Of a stretch of DNA of 64,000 bases, positions 16,021 to 24,598 are shown one piece after another. The notes below the pieces were generated by a model. It ran no database searches. It saw nothing but the letters and a program-made list of their open reading frames with translations, and was not told the DNA's origin. Origin of the DNA: Paractinoplanes bogorensis (GTDB lineage Bacteria; Actinomycetota; Actinomycetes; Mycobacteriales; Micromonosporaceae); the NCBI RefSeq assembly GCF_018829635.1, contig NZ_JAHKKG010000010.1, positions 372,001 through 436,000 on the forward strand, written 5' to 3'. The position numbers and the translations under genes are program-made. Every line of letters begins with the position of its first letter. The first letter of the stretch is position 1.

Positions 16021-18363
16021 ATGGCCCCCATCCCCCGTCCCCGATTCCTGGCGGTCCTGGCGGCCGCCCTCTGTGCCCTGTCCACCTCGGTCGTCGGCGC
16101 CACCCCCGCGCAGGCCGCCCCGATCAAGACCCCGCCGCTGACCACCCCGTGGACCAGCCAGGTCAACCCGGCCAATCCCCTGCCGGAGTACCCCCGCCCG
16201 CAGATGGTCCGCCCCGACTGGCAGAACCTGAACGGCGAATGGCAGCTGCGGCAGTCGGCCACCAACGACGCGCCGCAGTTCGGCGTCACCCTGCCCGAGC
16301 GCATCAACGTCCCGTACCCGGTGGAATCGGCCCTGTCCGGCGTCATGCGCCCGGCCAACGACAACCGGCACTACCTGTTCTACCGCCGCACCTTCACCGT
16401 CCCGGCCGGCTGGAACGGCCGCCGCATCCAGCTGCACTTCGGCGCGGTCGACTGGGAGAGCACCGTCTGGGTCAACGGCCAGCAGGTGGCCACCCACCGC
16501 GGCGGCTACGACCGATTCGAGGCCGACATCACGCCCGCCCTCAACGGCGGCACCAACGAACTCGTCGTGAAGGTCTGGGACCCGACCGACACCGAGCAGA
16601 ACGGCATGGTGCAGGCGCTCGGCAAACAGACCACCACGCCGTCCGGCATCTTCTACACGCCGTCGTCCGGCATCTGGCAGACCGTGTGGATGGAACCGAC
16701 CCCGACCAGCTCGATCTACAGCGTCGACTACTACCCCAACCTGGCCAACAACACTTTGCGCGTACGGGTCTTCACGCGCGGCAACGTCAGCGGCCACTCG
16801 GTGTTCGCCGAAGCCCTGAACGGCACCACGGTCGTCGGCACGGCCACCGGCGGTTTCACCGAGTTCACCGTGCCCGTGCCCAGCGCGCGCCGCTGGTCAC
16901 CCAGCGACCCGTTCCTCTACAACCTGCGCGTGTCCCTGCGGAACGCCTCCGGGGCGACCGTCGACCAGACCACGCACTACTTCGGCATGCGCGAGGTCGG
17001 CACCGCCACCATCAACGGCGTCCGCCGGCCCACCCTCAACGGCCAGTTCGTCCCGCACATCGGCCCGCTCGACCAGGGCTTCTGGCCCGACGGGCTGTAC
17101 ACCGCGCCCACCGACGCCGCGCTCGCCTCCGACCTGCAGAAGATCAAGGACCTCGGCTTCAACATGGTCCGCAAGCACATCAAGGTCGAACCGGCCCGCT
17201 GGTACTACTGGGCCGACCGCCTCGGACTGCTGGTCTGGCAGGACATCCCGTCGATGACGGCCGACGGCAACATCAACGCCAACGCCGCCCAGCAGGCCCA
17301 GTGGGAGACCGAGGCGCGCGAGATCATCGACGAGCACCGCTTCTCCCCCGCCGTCGTGCTCTACACCCCGTACAACGAGGGCTGGGGCGAGACCAGCCTG
17401 GCCACCACGACCCGGGTCGGCAACGAGCTCAAGGCGTACGACCCGACCCGTTACATGAACGTGCACAGCGGCTACAACTGCTGCCAGTCCCTCGGCGACC
17501 CCGGCAACGGTGACCTGCTCGACCACCACCACTACACGGGTCCCGAGGCGCCCCGGGCCACCTCGACCCGCTGGTCGGCGCTGGGCGAATTCGGCGGCAC
17601 CAGCCTGCAGACGCCCGGCAACCAGTACAGCCCGAACGGTCAGTTCGGCGCGTACGAGCAGGTCAGCTCGCAGACGGCGCTGACCGACCGCTACGTCCAG
17701 CTGGCCAACTCGGCCGCCCAGCTGATCCGCAACGGCACCCTGAGCGCCACGGTCTACACCGAGATCACCGATCTGGAGGGCGAGGTCAACGGCTTCTTCA
17801 CGTACGACCGGCGCGTCACCAAGATGGACCTGAACCGGGTGCGGGCGGCCCACCAGGGCATGCTGGCCGCGGCCGGTCAGGCGCCGCTCCCCCGCGTGAC
17901 CCTGCCGGTGAACGGCCGCATCTCGCTGCAGGCCCAGAACGTGACGAGCCGCTACATGCGTCACCAGAATTCCCTCGTACGCACGGATCCCGTCACCGGC
18001 TCCAGCGATGCCCTCACAAAGAACGACGCCACCTTCTGGGTACGCCCCGGCCTGGCCGACTCGTCGTGCTACTCGCTCGAGGCGGTCAACGTGCCCGGAA
18101 ACTACCTGCGGCACAGCGATTCCCGCATCCGCATCGGTTCCGGCTCCGACGCCCTGTTCCGCGCCGACGCCACGTGGTGCGCCCGGCAGGGCCAGACCGG
18201 CTCCGGCGTATCCCTGGAGTCGTACAACTACGCCGGCTCCTACATGCGGCACTACAACGCGGAGGTCTGGCGTTCCCAGGGTTCCGGCGGCCCAGCCTGG
18301 AACACGCCAAGCCTGTTCCCGAACGACAGCGTCTGGAACGTCGTAGCCCCCTGGGCCCCGTGA
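16021..18363 (+). CDS. Secreted glycoside hydrolase family 2 enzyme with AbfB trefoil
   Basis: A 780-residue exported enzyme. Residues 1-36 are a signal peptide (ATPAQA before the cut). A GH2 sugar-binding sandwich and an Ig-like domain follow (about 50-350), then the TIM barrel with acid/base Glu453 (YNEGWGE) and likely nucleophile Glu523 (LGEFGG). Residues 640-780 contain three trefoil repeats (SLQAQNVTSRYMRHQN; SLEAVNVPGNYLRHSD; SLESYNYAGSYMRHYN) of the AbfB/CBM42 type that binds arabinofuranose side chains. The ATG is preceded by a perfect AGGAGG at 16011. It probably removes beta-linked galactosyl, glucuronyl or related residues from plant polymers; the specificity is not clear. Confidence 0.9.
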   Translation: MAPIPRPRFLAVLAAALCALSTSVVGATPAQAAPIKTPPLTTPWTSQVNPANPLPEYPRPQMVRPDWQNLNGEWQLRQSATNDAPQFGVTLPERINVPYPVESALSGVMRPANDNRHYLFYRRTFTVPAGWNGRRIQLHFGAVDWESTVWVNGQQVATHRGGYDRFEADITPALNGGTNELVVKVWDPTDTEQNGMVQALGKQTTTPSGIFYTPSSGIWQTVWMEPTPTSSIYSVDYYPNLANNTLRVRVFTRGNVSGHSVFAEALNGTTVVGTATGGFTEFTVPVPSARRWSPSDPFLYNLRVSLRNASGATVDQTTHYFGMREVGTATINGVRRPTLNGQFVPHIGPLDQGFWPDGLYTAPTDAALASDLQKIKDLGFNMVRKHIKVEPARWYYWADRLGLLVWQDIPSMTADGNINANAAQQAQWETEAREIIDEHRFSPAVVLYTPYNEGWGETSLATTTRVGNELKAYDPTRYMNVHSGYNCCQSLGDPGNGDLLDHHHYTGPEAPRATSTRWSALGEFGGTSLQTPGNQYSPNGQFGAYEQVSSQTALTDRYVQLANSAAQLIRNGTLSATVYTEITDLEGEVNGFFTYDRRVTKMDLNRVRAAHQGMLAAAGQAPLPRVTLPVNGRISLQAQNVTSRYMRHQNSLVRTDPVTGSSDALTKNDATFWVRPGLADSSCYSLEAVNVPGNYLRHSDSRIRIGSGSDALFRADATWCARQGQTGSGVSLESYNYAGSYMRHYNAEVWRSQGSGGPAWNTPSLFPNDSVWNVVAPWAP

Positions 18364-18368
18364 CCACC

Positions 18369-18402
18369 ACCCGCCGGGCGCGCGCCAACGCGTCCGGCGG
18401 GT
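18369..18402 (+). terminator. Terminator hairpin after the GH2 gene
   Basis: ACCCGCCGGGCGC at 18369-18381 pairs with 18390-18402 in a 13-bp stem (one G-U) around an 8-nt loop, 6 nt after the GH2 stop. No T-run follows, as is common in high-GC actinobacteria. Confidence 0.65.
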
Positions 18403-18472
18403 CCCCGCCCACGCCGCGCGCCCGGTCAACGCGTCCGCCACGCCCACTCACCGCTGACCCGCGCCACGCCGC

Positions 18473-19330
18473 TCACCACCCACCACCACCCCGCCGCGTT
18501 CGCTCACCGCTGACCATTTCCGTCGCAGCGAGTGTGCCCAGCAGAGTCAGGGCCTGCGCGTCGGCCGTGCCGGGCTCGGGCTGATAGACGACCAGCAGCT
18601 GACCCTCGGCACCCCGTACGTCGAAGGACTGCGACACCAACGCCATCGGCCCCACGTCGGGGTGGACGATCCGCGTCGGGTCCTGGCTCTTGCCGTAGAC
18701 GGTCTGCGCCGACCACAACGCGGCGAAGCTCTCGCTCTGCTCGATCAGCGTGCCCACCACCTCGCGCAGCCGCGGATAGGCCGGGTCGAGACCCTCGGCG
18801 TGGCGCAGCCCGGCCACGATCGACTCGGCGAACCGATCCCACTCCGGGAAGAAACGCCGCGCCGCCGGGTCGAGGAACGTCATGCGGGCCAGGTTGTCCA
18901 CCGCCCGGAACGGTGCGAACAGCGCCCCGGCCAGAGCGTTGAGCGCCATGAAGTCTTTGGCCGGATTGAGCACGAAGGCGGGCACGGTGCCGTAGCCGTC
19001 GAGCAGGTGACGCAGCGGCGCACTGATCGTCTCGCGCGGCGCCGGGCGCGTCGACGGCGTGGCCCCGGCCAGCCGGTAAAGATGCTCGCGGGCCGGATCG
19101 TCGAGGCGCAGGGCGACGCTGATCGCCTCGAGCACCTGCGCCGACGGGCTGCGCTCGCGCCCCTGCTCCAGCCGGGCGTAATAGTCGCTGTTCATACCGG
19201 CCAGCACCGCCACCTCCTCGCGCCGCAGTCCTTTCACCCGCCTTTTCCCGTACGAGGGCAGGCCTACCTCGCCGGGACTCAGCCGAGAGCGCCGAGCGCG
19301 GAGGAATTCGCCGAGACTGTTGCCGATCAC
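18473..19330 (-). CDS. XRE-family regulator with MmyB-like ligand domain
   Basis: A 285-residue regulator. The N-terminal helix-turn-helix (about residues 20-80, KGLRREEVAVLAGMNSDYYARLEQGR) is followed by an MmyB-like PAS-type domain (about 95-270, with PAFVLNPAKDFMALNALA and LDPAARRFFPEW). The start is placed at the GTG at 19330, where homologues begin (GNSLGEFLRARR); an ATG at 19372 is possible but falls inside a palindrome. It diverges from an SDR gene, the usual partner of this regulator family, and probably represses it. Ligand unknown, possibly a fatty acid or flavin-like molecule. Confidence 0.88.
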   Translation of the reverse strand: MIGNSLGEFLRARRSRLSPGEVGLPSYGKRRVKGLRREEVAVLAGMNSDYYARLEQGRERSPSAQVLEAISVALRLDDPAREHLYRLAGATPSTRPAPRETISAPLRHLLDGYGTVPAFVLNPAKDFMALNALAGALFAPFRAVDNLARMTFLDPAARRFFPEWDRFAESIVAGLRHAEGLDPAYPRLREVVGTLIEQSESFAALWSAQTVYGKSQDPTRIVHPDVGPMALVSQSFDVRGAEGQLLVVYQPEPGTADAQALTLLGTLAATEMVSGERTRRGGGGW

Positions 19331-19363
19331 GCTGCCCAGGCTAGGCCGCCACCGCGGAAACAG

Positions 19364-19384
19364 CCTGGGCATGACATGCCCTGG
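19364..19384. promoter_or_regulatory. Palindromic operator between the XRE and SDR genes
   Basis: GGGCATGACATGCCC (19367-19381) is a perfect palindrome around a single A, and pairing continues outward on both sides after one mismatch to 21 bp. It sits 33 nt before the SDR start in the divergent region and is the likely XRE binding site. Confidence 0.6.
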
Positions 19385-19416
19385 TTGCCGGCGAACGAGC
19401 GCCCCAGGATGGCCCC

Positions 19417-20238
19417 ATGAACCTTCTCATCACGGGAGTCAGCACCGGCCTCGGCCGTGCCTTCGCCGTCGCCGCGATCGAGGCGGGCCACACGGTCGTG
19501 GGCACGGTTCGCAAAGATGCCGACGCTTTCGCCGCCCTCCACCCCGAGCGGGCCCACGCCCGCATCCTCGACGTCACCGACGACCGGGCCGTCTTCGCCA
19601 CGGTGGCCGAGATCGAGCGGACCGTCGGGCCGATCGACGCGCTGATCGCCAACGCCGGCTACGGCCTCGAGGGCACGTTCGAAGAGACTCCGCTCGCTGC
19701 GATGCGCGCCCAGTTCGACGTCAACGTATTCGGCGCGGTCGCCACCATCCAGGCCGTCCTGCCCGCCATGCGCGCCCGCCGTCGCGGTCACATCCTCGCC
19801 GTCACCTCGATGGGCGGGCTGGCCGGTTTTCCCGGAGTCTCGGCCTACTGCGGCAGCAAGTTCGCGCTCGAGGGCATCCTCGAGTCGCTGGCCCAAGAGG
19901 TCGCCGCCTTCGGCATCCACGTCACCGCGGTAGCTCCGGGTTCGTTCCGCACCGACTGGGCCGGGCGCTCGATGGAGCGGGCCCCGCGCACCATCTCCGA
20001 CTACGACGACCTGTTCGACCCCATCCGCACGGCTCGCCGAGAGGCCAGCGGCCGCCAACTCGGCGATCCCGCGCGGGCGGCCGCCGCCGTGCTGCGCGTG
20101 CTCGACCTGCCGCAGCCGCCCCGGCACCTGCTGCTCGGCTCGGACGCCCTGCGAATCGTCCGAGGCGGCCGCGAAGCCACCGAACGAGACATCGACACAT
20201 GGGAAGAGCTGTCCCACTCCACCGACACGCGTCAGTGA
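19417..20238 (+). CDS. Short-chain dehydrogenase/reductase
   Basis: A 273-residue SDR. The cofactor motif TGVSTGLG (6-13), ANAG (78-81) and the catalytic Ser131, Tyr144 and Lys148 are intact. The C-terminal part (HLLLGSDALRIVRGG) is typical of the group often annotated as oxidoreductases next to XRE regulators. It is probably a single-gene unit controlled by the divergent XRE regulator through the palindrome at 19364. The substrate is unknown. Confidence 0.9.
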   Translation: MNLLITGVSTGLGRAFAVAAIEAGHTVVGTVRKDADAFAALHPERAHARILDVTDDRAVFATVAEIERTVGPIDALIANAGYGLEGTFEETPLAAMRAQFDVNVFGAVATIQAVLPAMRARRRGHILAVTSMGGLAGFPGVSAYCGSKFALEGILESLAQEVAAFGIHVTAVAPGSFRTDWAGRSMERAPRTISDYDDLFDPIRTARREASGRQLGDPARAAAAVLRVLDLPQPPRHLLLGSDALRIVRGGREATERDIDTWEELSHSTDTRQ

Positions 20239-20341
20239 CCCATACTCACGTCAGCGTCCATGGCCGAACCACGTCCAAAGCCCGCACCCACACCAGCAAA
20301 CCGCGTCCGAGACCGAGCCCCGACGGTGACTCGCGCTCGTG

Positions 20342-21076
20342 TCAGCGGGTGCAGGTCGGCGTGATGGCGCCGAGCGGGGCGCTGGTGTCGACGAGCAGGC
20401 CGAACGTGGTCGTGGCGCCGGGTGCCAGCGTCCCGTTCCACGAGGCGTTGGCGACCGTGACGCCGTCGGCACCGTTGGTGGTTACGCCGTTCCACAGTGA
20501 TGTGATGCGCTCGTCGCCGGACCAGCGCCACGAGACCCGCCAGGTGCTGAGCGTGTCGGGGCCGATGTTGCGGACGGCGACGGTCGCCACGGCGCCGCCG
20601 GTCCATGCGCTGCTGACCGTCAGGGTGGCGGTGCAGGCGAGTGCCGTGGTGCGGGCGGAACCGACCACGTACGGGTCGCGCTTGCCGTCGGCGGTGAACC
20701 GGAACCAGTACTGGGTGTCCGGCGCCAGGTCGCCGATCGTGACCTGGCCGCTGCGCTCGGGGCCGGACACCGCCTCGGCCACCGGGTCGGTCCACTGGCG
20801 GGCGTTGTCGGCGCCGGCGAACAGGGTCACGGTGATCGGCGGGTTGTAACCGCAGGGCGGGCTCAGGAACAGGTAGTAGCTGATGGTCACGCTGTCCGTC
20901 GTCGCCCCGGAGGCCACCCCGCTGATCGGCAGCACCGGCGGGCAGGTCAACGGTGGCGTAGGTGCGGGCGTGACGGCCGGTGCGGGGGCAGCCGCCGCCG
21001 TTCCGCCGCTACCGCCGAAGATGACGGCGGCCAAGACCATGAGTGTTCCGCCGAGCACGGCGCTGAACCGGTGCAC
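20342..21076 (-). CDS. Secreted protein with fibronectin-like and CBM2 domains
   Basis: A 244-residue exported protein. The start is the GTG at 21076, preceded by a strong GGGGAGG; an ATG 11 codons upstream lacks a ribosome site. A signal peptide (to about residue 30) is followed by a Pro/Ala linker, a fibronectin type III-like domain (about 45-145, SVTISYYLF to FRFTADGKRDPYVVG) and a cellulose-binding CBM2 domain (about 148-244, CTATLTVSSAWTGGAVATVAVRN and WNGTLAPGATTTFGL). There is no catalytic domain, so it may be a polysaccharide-binding helper. It diverges from the pectate lyase gene. Confidence 0.82.
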   Translation of the reverse strand: MHRFSAVLGGTLMVLAAVIFGGSGGTAAAAPAPAVTPAPTPPLTCPPVLPISGVASGATTDSVTISYYLFLSPPCGYNPPITVTLFAGADNARQWTDPVAEAVSGPERSGQVTIGDLAPDTQYWFRFTADGKRDPYVVGSARTTALACTATLTVSSAWTGGAVATVAVRNIGPDTLSTWRVSWRWSGDERITSLWNGVTTNGADGVTVANASWNGTLAPGATTTFGLLVDTSAPLGAITPTCTR

Positions 21077-21205
21077 GTTGCCTCCCCTGTACGACCAACG
21101 GAACCTCACTTATATCGACTGTTGCCGATCAATCAAATGCCGTCCCAGTCGATGCAAATCCTGCAACTCCTTGTCTTGATATCGACGGGTGCCTATCGTC
21201 CGCAG

Positions 21206-21217
21206 GTAAGCGCTTTC
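21206..21217. promoter_or_regulatory. cre-like LacI-family site upstream of pectate lyase
   Basis: GTAAGCGCTTTC contains the perfect octamer palindrome AAGCGCTT and resembles the general LacI/CcpA-type operator with a central CG. It lies 56 nt upstream of the pectate lyase start, in the promoter region between it and the divergent CBM2 gene. Carbon-source control is an inference. Confidence 0.4.
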
Positions 21218-21272
21218 CTGTCGTGGGGGTGGGCAGCGCGACACACTCCCTCCGAGGAAAGCGAGACAAGGG

Positions 21273-22475
21273 ATGAAACGCTCAATCGCCCTACGGTGGT
21301 CGGCTGCCGCGGCCACCGCGGTCACGGCCGCCGCGATCATGATGACGCTGCCGGCCGCCCAGGCCCTCGCGGCCGACAACCTGAGCCTGAACGGCGGTGC
21401 CGACGGCTCCAGCAAGGCCAGTGGCACCAGCTACGGCAACGTCAAGGACGGCAACACCGGCACCTACTGGGCGCCGGCGAGCTCGACCGGCTACGTCTCG
21501 GTCAAGTGGAGCAGCGCCACCACCGTCTCGTCGGCCGTCATCCGGCAGGCCTCGGGCGGCGGCACGATCAGCGCCTGGCGTCTGCTCAACGCCGACAGCG
21601 GCGCCGTGCTGACCAGCGGCAGCGGTAGCCCGAGCACGATCTCGTTCGCCTCGACCTCGCTCAAGAAGCTCACCTTCGACATCACCAGCGCGTCCGGCGC
21701 CCCGCGCATCAGCGAGTTCGAGACGTACGGCAGCGGCGGCTCGACCCCGACCACCGGCCCGACGACACCGGCCCCGACCGGAGGAACCGGCGGCAGCACC
21801 CCGACCGGGGCCTGGCCGTCCTCGGCCGGATCGGTCAGCATCTCGGGCACGGTCAACGTCTCGGGCACCTTCGACGGTGGCATGAAGACGTACTGCTGCA
21901 TCGGGGACGGTTCACAGAGCGAGTCCCAGGACCCAATGTTCAAGATCGCGAACGGCGGCACCCTGCAGAACGTCATCCTCGGCTCGCCGGCCGGCGACGG
22001 CGTGCACTGCGAGGGCACCTGCACCATCCGCAACGTGTGGTGGAACGACATCGGCGAGGACGCCGCCACCTTCAAGGGCACCGGCGGCGGCACCAGCTAC
22101 GTGATCGGCGGCGGCGCCCGCTCCGGCAGCGACAAGACGTTCCAGCACAACGGCAACGGCACCGTCAGCATCTCGGGCTTCTATCTGAGCGGCGCGGGCA
22201 AGCTCTACCGCGGCTGCGGCAACTGCACCAACTCGTACACCCGCCACGTGAAGATCGACAACGTGCTGCTGAACGACATCGACATGGTCGCCGGCATCAA
22301 CTCCAACTGGGGTGACACGGCCACCATCACCCGGGTCACCCTCAGCAACAGCTCGAGCGCTGTCGTCTGCGGCAAGTACCAGGGCGTCGCCAAGGGCAGC
22401 GAGCCCAAGTACCTGGGCGCGGGCTGGAACGACGCCAACTGCAAGGTAAGCCAGAGCGACATCACCTACCGCTAG
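21273..22475 (+). CDS. Secreted pectate lyase family 3 with N-terminal carbohydrate-binding domain
   Basis: A 400-residue exported lyase. Residues 1-34 are a signal peptide (AQALA). Residues 36-152 form a jelly-roll carbohydrate-binding module of the F5/8 type (VKDGNTGTYWAPASSTGYVSVKW). A Thr/Pro/Gly linker (153-182) leads to the PL3 parallel beta-helix (183-400), recognised by GDGVHCEGTCTIRNVWWNDIGEDAATFKG. It cleaves polygalacturonate by beta-elimination, a calcium-dependent reaction. Like the nearby GH2 and CBM2 proteins it points to growth on plant cell wall. An AAGGG lies directly before the ATG. Confidence 0.92.
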   Translation: MKRSIALRWSAAAATAVTAAAIMMTLPAAQALAADNLSLNGGADGSSKASGTSYGNVKDGNTGTYWAPASSTGYVSVKWSSATTVSSAVIRQASGGGTISAWRLLNADSGAVLTSGSGSPSTISFASTSLKKLTFDITSASGAPRISEFETYGSGGSTPTTGPTTPAPTGGTGGSTPTGAWPSSAGSVSISGTVNVSGTFDGGMKTYCCIGDGSQSESQDPMFKIANGGTLQNVILGSPAGDGVHCEGTCTIRNVWWNDIGEDAATFKGTGGGTSYVIGGGARSGSDKTFQHNGNGTVSISGFYLSGAGKLYRGCGNCTNSYTRHVKIDNVLLNDIDMVAGINSNWGDTATITRVTLSNSSSAVVCGKYQGVAKGSEPKYLGAGWNDANCKVSQSDITYR

Positions 22476-22481
22476 TCCGCC

Positions 22482-22518
22482 GGTCGAGGGAGGGGCGACT
22501 CACGCCCCTCCCGCGACC
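22482..22518 (+). terminator. Strong terminator hairpin after pectate lyase
   Basis: The 10-bp arms GGGAGGGGCG / CGCCCCTCCC enclose the loop ACTCA, and after one mismatch five more pairs (GGTCG/CGACC) extend the stem. It starts 7 nt after the stop codon. It also separates this gene from the convergent membrane protein gene. Confidence 0.75.
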
Positions 22519-22549
22519 GCGAGCGCGCTGATGATCGCGCTGGGCGCGG

Positions 22550-23032
22550 CTAAACGAGGCGCGGCTGGATCAGCTGACGGGTGCGCTGCATCCGGAGGCC
22601 GGCATTGGCCAGCGCCAGCAGGGCCATCACCACCGCCAGCGCCGCGAACGTCCAGCCCGGCCATTCGTAGAAATCGACGAGTTCGCCGGTCTCCTTGGCC
22701 GCGATCAGCAGACCGCCCAGGCCGACCAGCCACCATCCGGCGGCCTTGTTCATGAAGGCGAGCATCTGCCGGGTCTGCTCCGGGGTCAGATGCGACAGCA
22801 GCAACTCGCGCTGGGCCGCCTCCCGCCGCCGGTGCTTGAGATAGAGCACCGGCGGGAACAGCCACCACCAGGCCGAGACCGGCGCGACCGTGTCCCGCAG
22901 GCCGGCCGACACGCGCTCGATCCCGGCCCGCATCAGCTCCTGCTCGCCCAGCTCGAGCGCGGCCTGATAGACCGGACCGGCGACCAGCAGCCAGGCACCG
23001 AAGAAGCCACACCAGACGATGAATGCGTCCAC
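22550..23032 (-). CDS. Small membrane protein of unknown function
   Basis: A 160-residue protein taken from the GTG at 23032, 11 nt after the stop of the GPP34 gene. Three hydrophobic stretches are visible: residues 3-20 (IVWCGFFGAWLLVAGPVY), a Trp/Pro-rich one near 52-62 (AWWWLFPPVLYL), and two close segments between about 100 and 145. Between them is a charged region (KHRRREAAQRELLLSHLTPEQTRQML). I do not recognise a family. It is probably co-transcribed with the upstream GPP34 gene, which could mean a membrane-associated role. Confidence 0.65.
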   Translation of the reverse strand: MDAFIVWCGFFGAWLLVAGPVYQAALELGEQELMRAGIERVSAGLRDTVAPVSAWWWLFPPVLYLKHRRREAAQRELLLSHLTPEQTRQMLAFMNKAAGWWLVGLGGLLIAAKETGELVDFYEWPGWTFAALAVVMALLALANAGLRMQRTRQLIQPRLV

Positions 23033-23043
23033 GGCCCGAGAGC

Positions 23044-23685
23044 CTACTGCGGGGGTATCGCCACGACGGTGGCCGTGATCGTGCGGGTCACCGCCTCGGC
23101 GACGGCCGCGGCACTCCAGTTGCCCTGCTTCAGCTCCTCGGCCCGGGTGACGACGGCCGACGTCCACGGGATCTCCGGGTCGAACTGGGGCAGCGTGCCA
23201 CTTGCGTACAGCAGCGCGGCCAGCGCGGCGATCCGTGGCGCCGGCTCGGCTCCGTCGACCAGGACACCCCGTACGGCACCCAGCAGCCCGGCCCGCCGCC
23301 CGGTGCCGCCGTCACTCAGGCTGGTCGTGGTGAACACACCGAGCGCCTTGCGGGACGTCCGCCGGATGTGGCCGTTCTCGACGAGCCGGTCGAGCAGCGG
23401 ACCGCGCAAGGGCGGCCCGACCGCGGCCAGCACGGTCTGCACCCCACGCGGTTTCCCGGCGACGTAGTCCCACGCCGAACGCAGGATGTCGTCCGCCGGC
23501 GGCCGGCCCTCGACCGCCGCCACCTTGGCCGAGCCGGAAGGTGTGCGCACCTGTTCGTTCAATGCGAGGTCGGCCAGGACCGCGCCGCCGAGCACGTAGA
23601 AGAGCGTGTTCTCGCCGGCGATGGTGCCCGAGTCCGGCTGGAACAGCAGGAGCAGCAGGTCCTCGGCGAGCGTCGGTTCAGTCAT
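23044..23685 (-). CDS. GPP34-family protein 1
   Basis: A 213-residue member of the GOLPH3/VPS74-like (GPP34) family, recognised by LAEDLLLLLFQPDSGTIA at the N-terminus and ALLDGAVLADLAL-like helix (VLGGAVLADLALNEQV), with LLDRLVENGHIRR in the middle. In eukaryotes GPP34 proteins bind phosphoinositides and sort Golgi enzymes; in actinobacteria the role is unknown. The ATG at 23685 has a good GAGGAG site. A perfect 18-bp palindrome lies just upstream, shared with the divergent MerR gene. A second GPP34 gene is at 27348. Confidence 0.85.
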   Translation of the reverse strand: MTEPTLAEDLLLLLFQPDSGTIAGENTLFYVLGGAVLADLALNEQVRTPSGSAKVAAVEGRPPADDILRSAWDYVAGKPRGVQTVLAAVGPPLRGPLLDRLVENGHIRRTSRKALGVFTTTSLSDGGTGRRAGLLGAVRGVLVDGAEPAPRIAALAALLYASGTLPQFDPEIPWTSAVVTRAEELKQGNWSAAAVAEAVTRTITATVVAIPPQ

Positions 23686-23703
23686 GGGCACTCCTCGGTA
23701 TCG

Positions 23704-23721
23704 AGCACGCACGTGCGTGCT
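23704..23721. promoter_or_regulatory. Perfect 18-bp palindrome in the GPP34/MerR divergent promoter
   Basis: AGCACGCACGTGCGTGCT is fully self-complementary and lies 18 nt upstream of the GPP34 start, between two divergent genes and next to an AT-rich block (TAATTTAG). It is likely an operator rather than a terminator, since no gene ends here. Confidence 0.6.
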
Positions 23722-23726
23722 AATTT

Positions 23727-23752
23727 AGTTCTGTACCGGGCGGGACCGAACT
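23727..23752. promoter_or_regulatory. Imperfect inverted repeat upstream of the MerR gene
   Basis: AGTTC at 23727 and GAACT at 23748 are the outer arms of a 26-bp region with 10 of 13 positions paired. Its position 20 nt before the MerR start fits a MerR-type operator. The prediction is tentative. Confidence 0.4.
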
Positions 23753-23771
23753 TCGAGCGGTGGGATGGCGC

Positions 23772-24509
23772 GTGGCCTGGAGCACTCGCGAACTCGCGGA
23801 ACTCACCGGCACCACGGTGAATACGATCCGCCACTATCACCGGCTGGGCCTGCTGCCCGAGCCCGAGCGGCGGTACAACGGCTACAAGCTCTACGGCGTT
23901 CCCGACCTGGTCCGCCTGCTGCGCATCCGCCGGCTGGCCGAGCTGGGGGTGCCGCTGGCCGAGATCGCCGCGGCCGGCCCCGAGGGCACCCTTCCGCCCG
24001 AGGCGCTGCGCCGGGTCGACACCGAACTGGCGGCCGACATCGCCCGTCTGGCCCAGGCCCGCGAAGACATCGCCGCCATTCTGCGCGACGACGCCCCGGC
24101 CGACATCCCGCCCGGTTTCGAGGCGGTCGCCGCGCGCCTGTCGCCGGCCGACCGGTCGCTGATCAGCATCTACCGGCACCTCTACGACGACCAGGCGATG
24201 GCCGACGTGCGGCGGATGGTCGAGGAGGACACCAACCCGGTCAGCGACGATTTCGACGCGCTGCCCGCCGACGCCGACGAGGCGACCCGCCACAACCTGG
24301 CCGAGAAACTGGCGCCGGTGATCGCGCAGCACCTGATCGACTACCCGTGGCTGCGGGCGCCGGGCCCGCGTCTGTCCAAGAGCGAGTCGGTCGTACGGCA
24401 GACGTTTCTCGACGCCATCGGCGACCTCTACAACCCGGCCCAGCGTGACGTGCTCGCCCAGGCCAGCATCCTGGCCCACGAGCAGGTCGCGCGCGATCAC
24501 GACGCCTGA
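23772..24509 (+). CDS. MerR-family transcriptional regulator
   Basis: A 245-residue regulator with an N-terminal MerR winged helix (residues 3-70, WSTRELAELTGTTVNTIRHYHRLGLLPEPER). The C-terminal 170 residues are mostly helical without Cys clusters, so it does not look like a metal sensor. The start is set at the GTG at 23772 with GGTGGGA upstream; a GTG four codons earlier is also possible. It diverges from the GPP34 gene and probably controls that promoter and its own. The effector is unknown. Confidence 0.86.
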   Translation: MAWSTRELAELTGTTVNTIRHYHRLGLLPEPERRYNGYKLYGVPDLVRLLRIRRLAELGVPLAEIAAAGPEGTLPPEALRRVDTELAADIARLAQAREDIAAILRDDAPADIPPGFEAVAARLSPADRSLISIYRHLYDDQAMADVRRMVEEDTNPVSDDFDALPADADEATRHNLAEKLAPVIAQHLIDYPWLRAPGPRLSKSESVVRQTFLDAIGDLYNPAQRDVLAQASILAHEQVARDHDA

Positions 24510-24598
24510 ACGGCGACGAAAGACGAACTGGGCACGATTCGGGACTCCTTCCGCCGCTTCGGTTCCCTCTGATCCGACACCGTGTTCCGGGCACAGGG

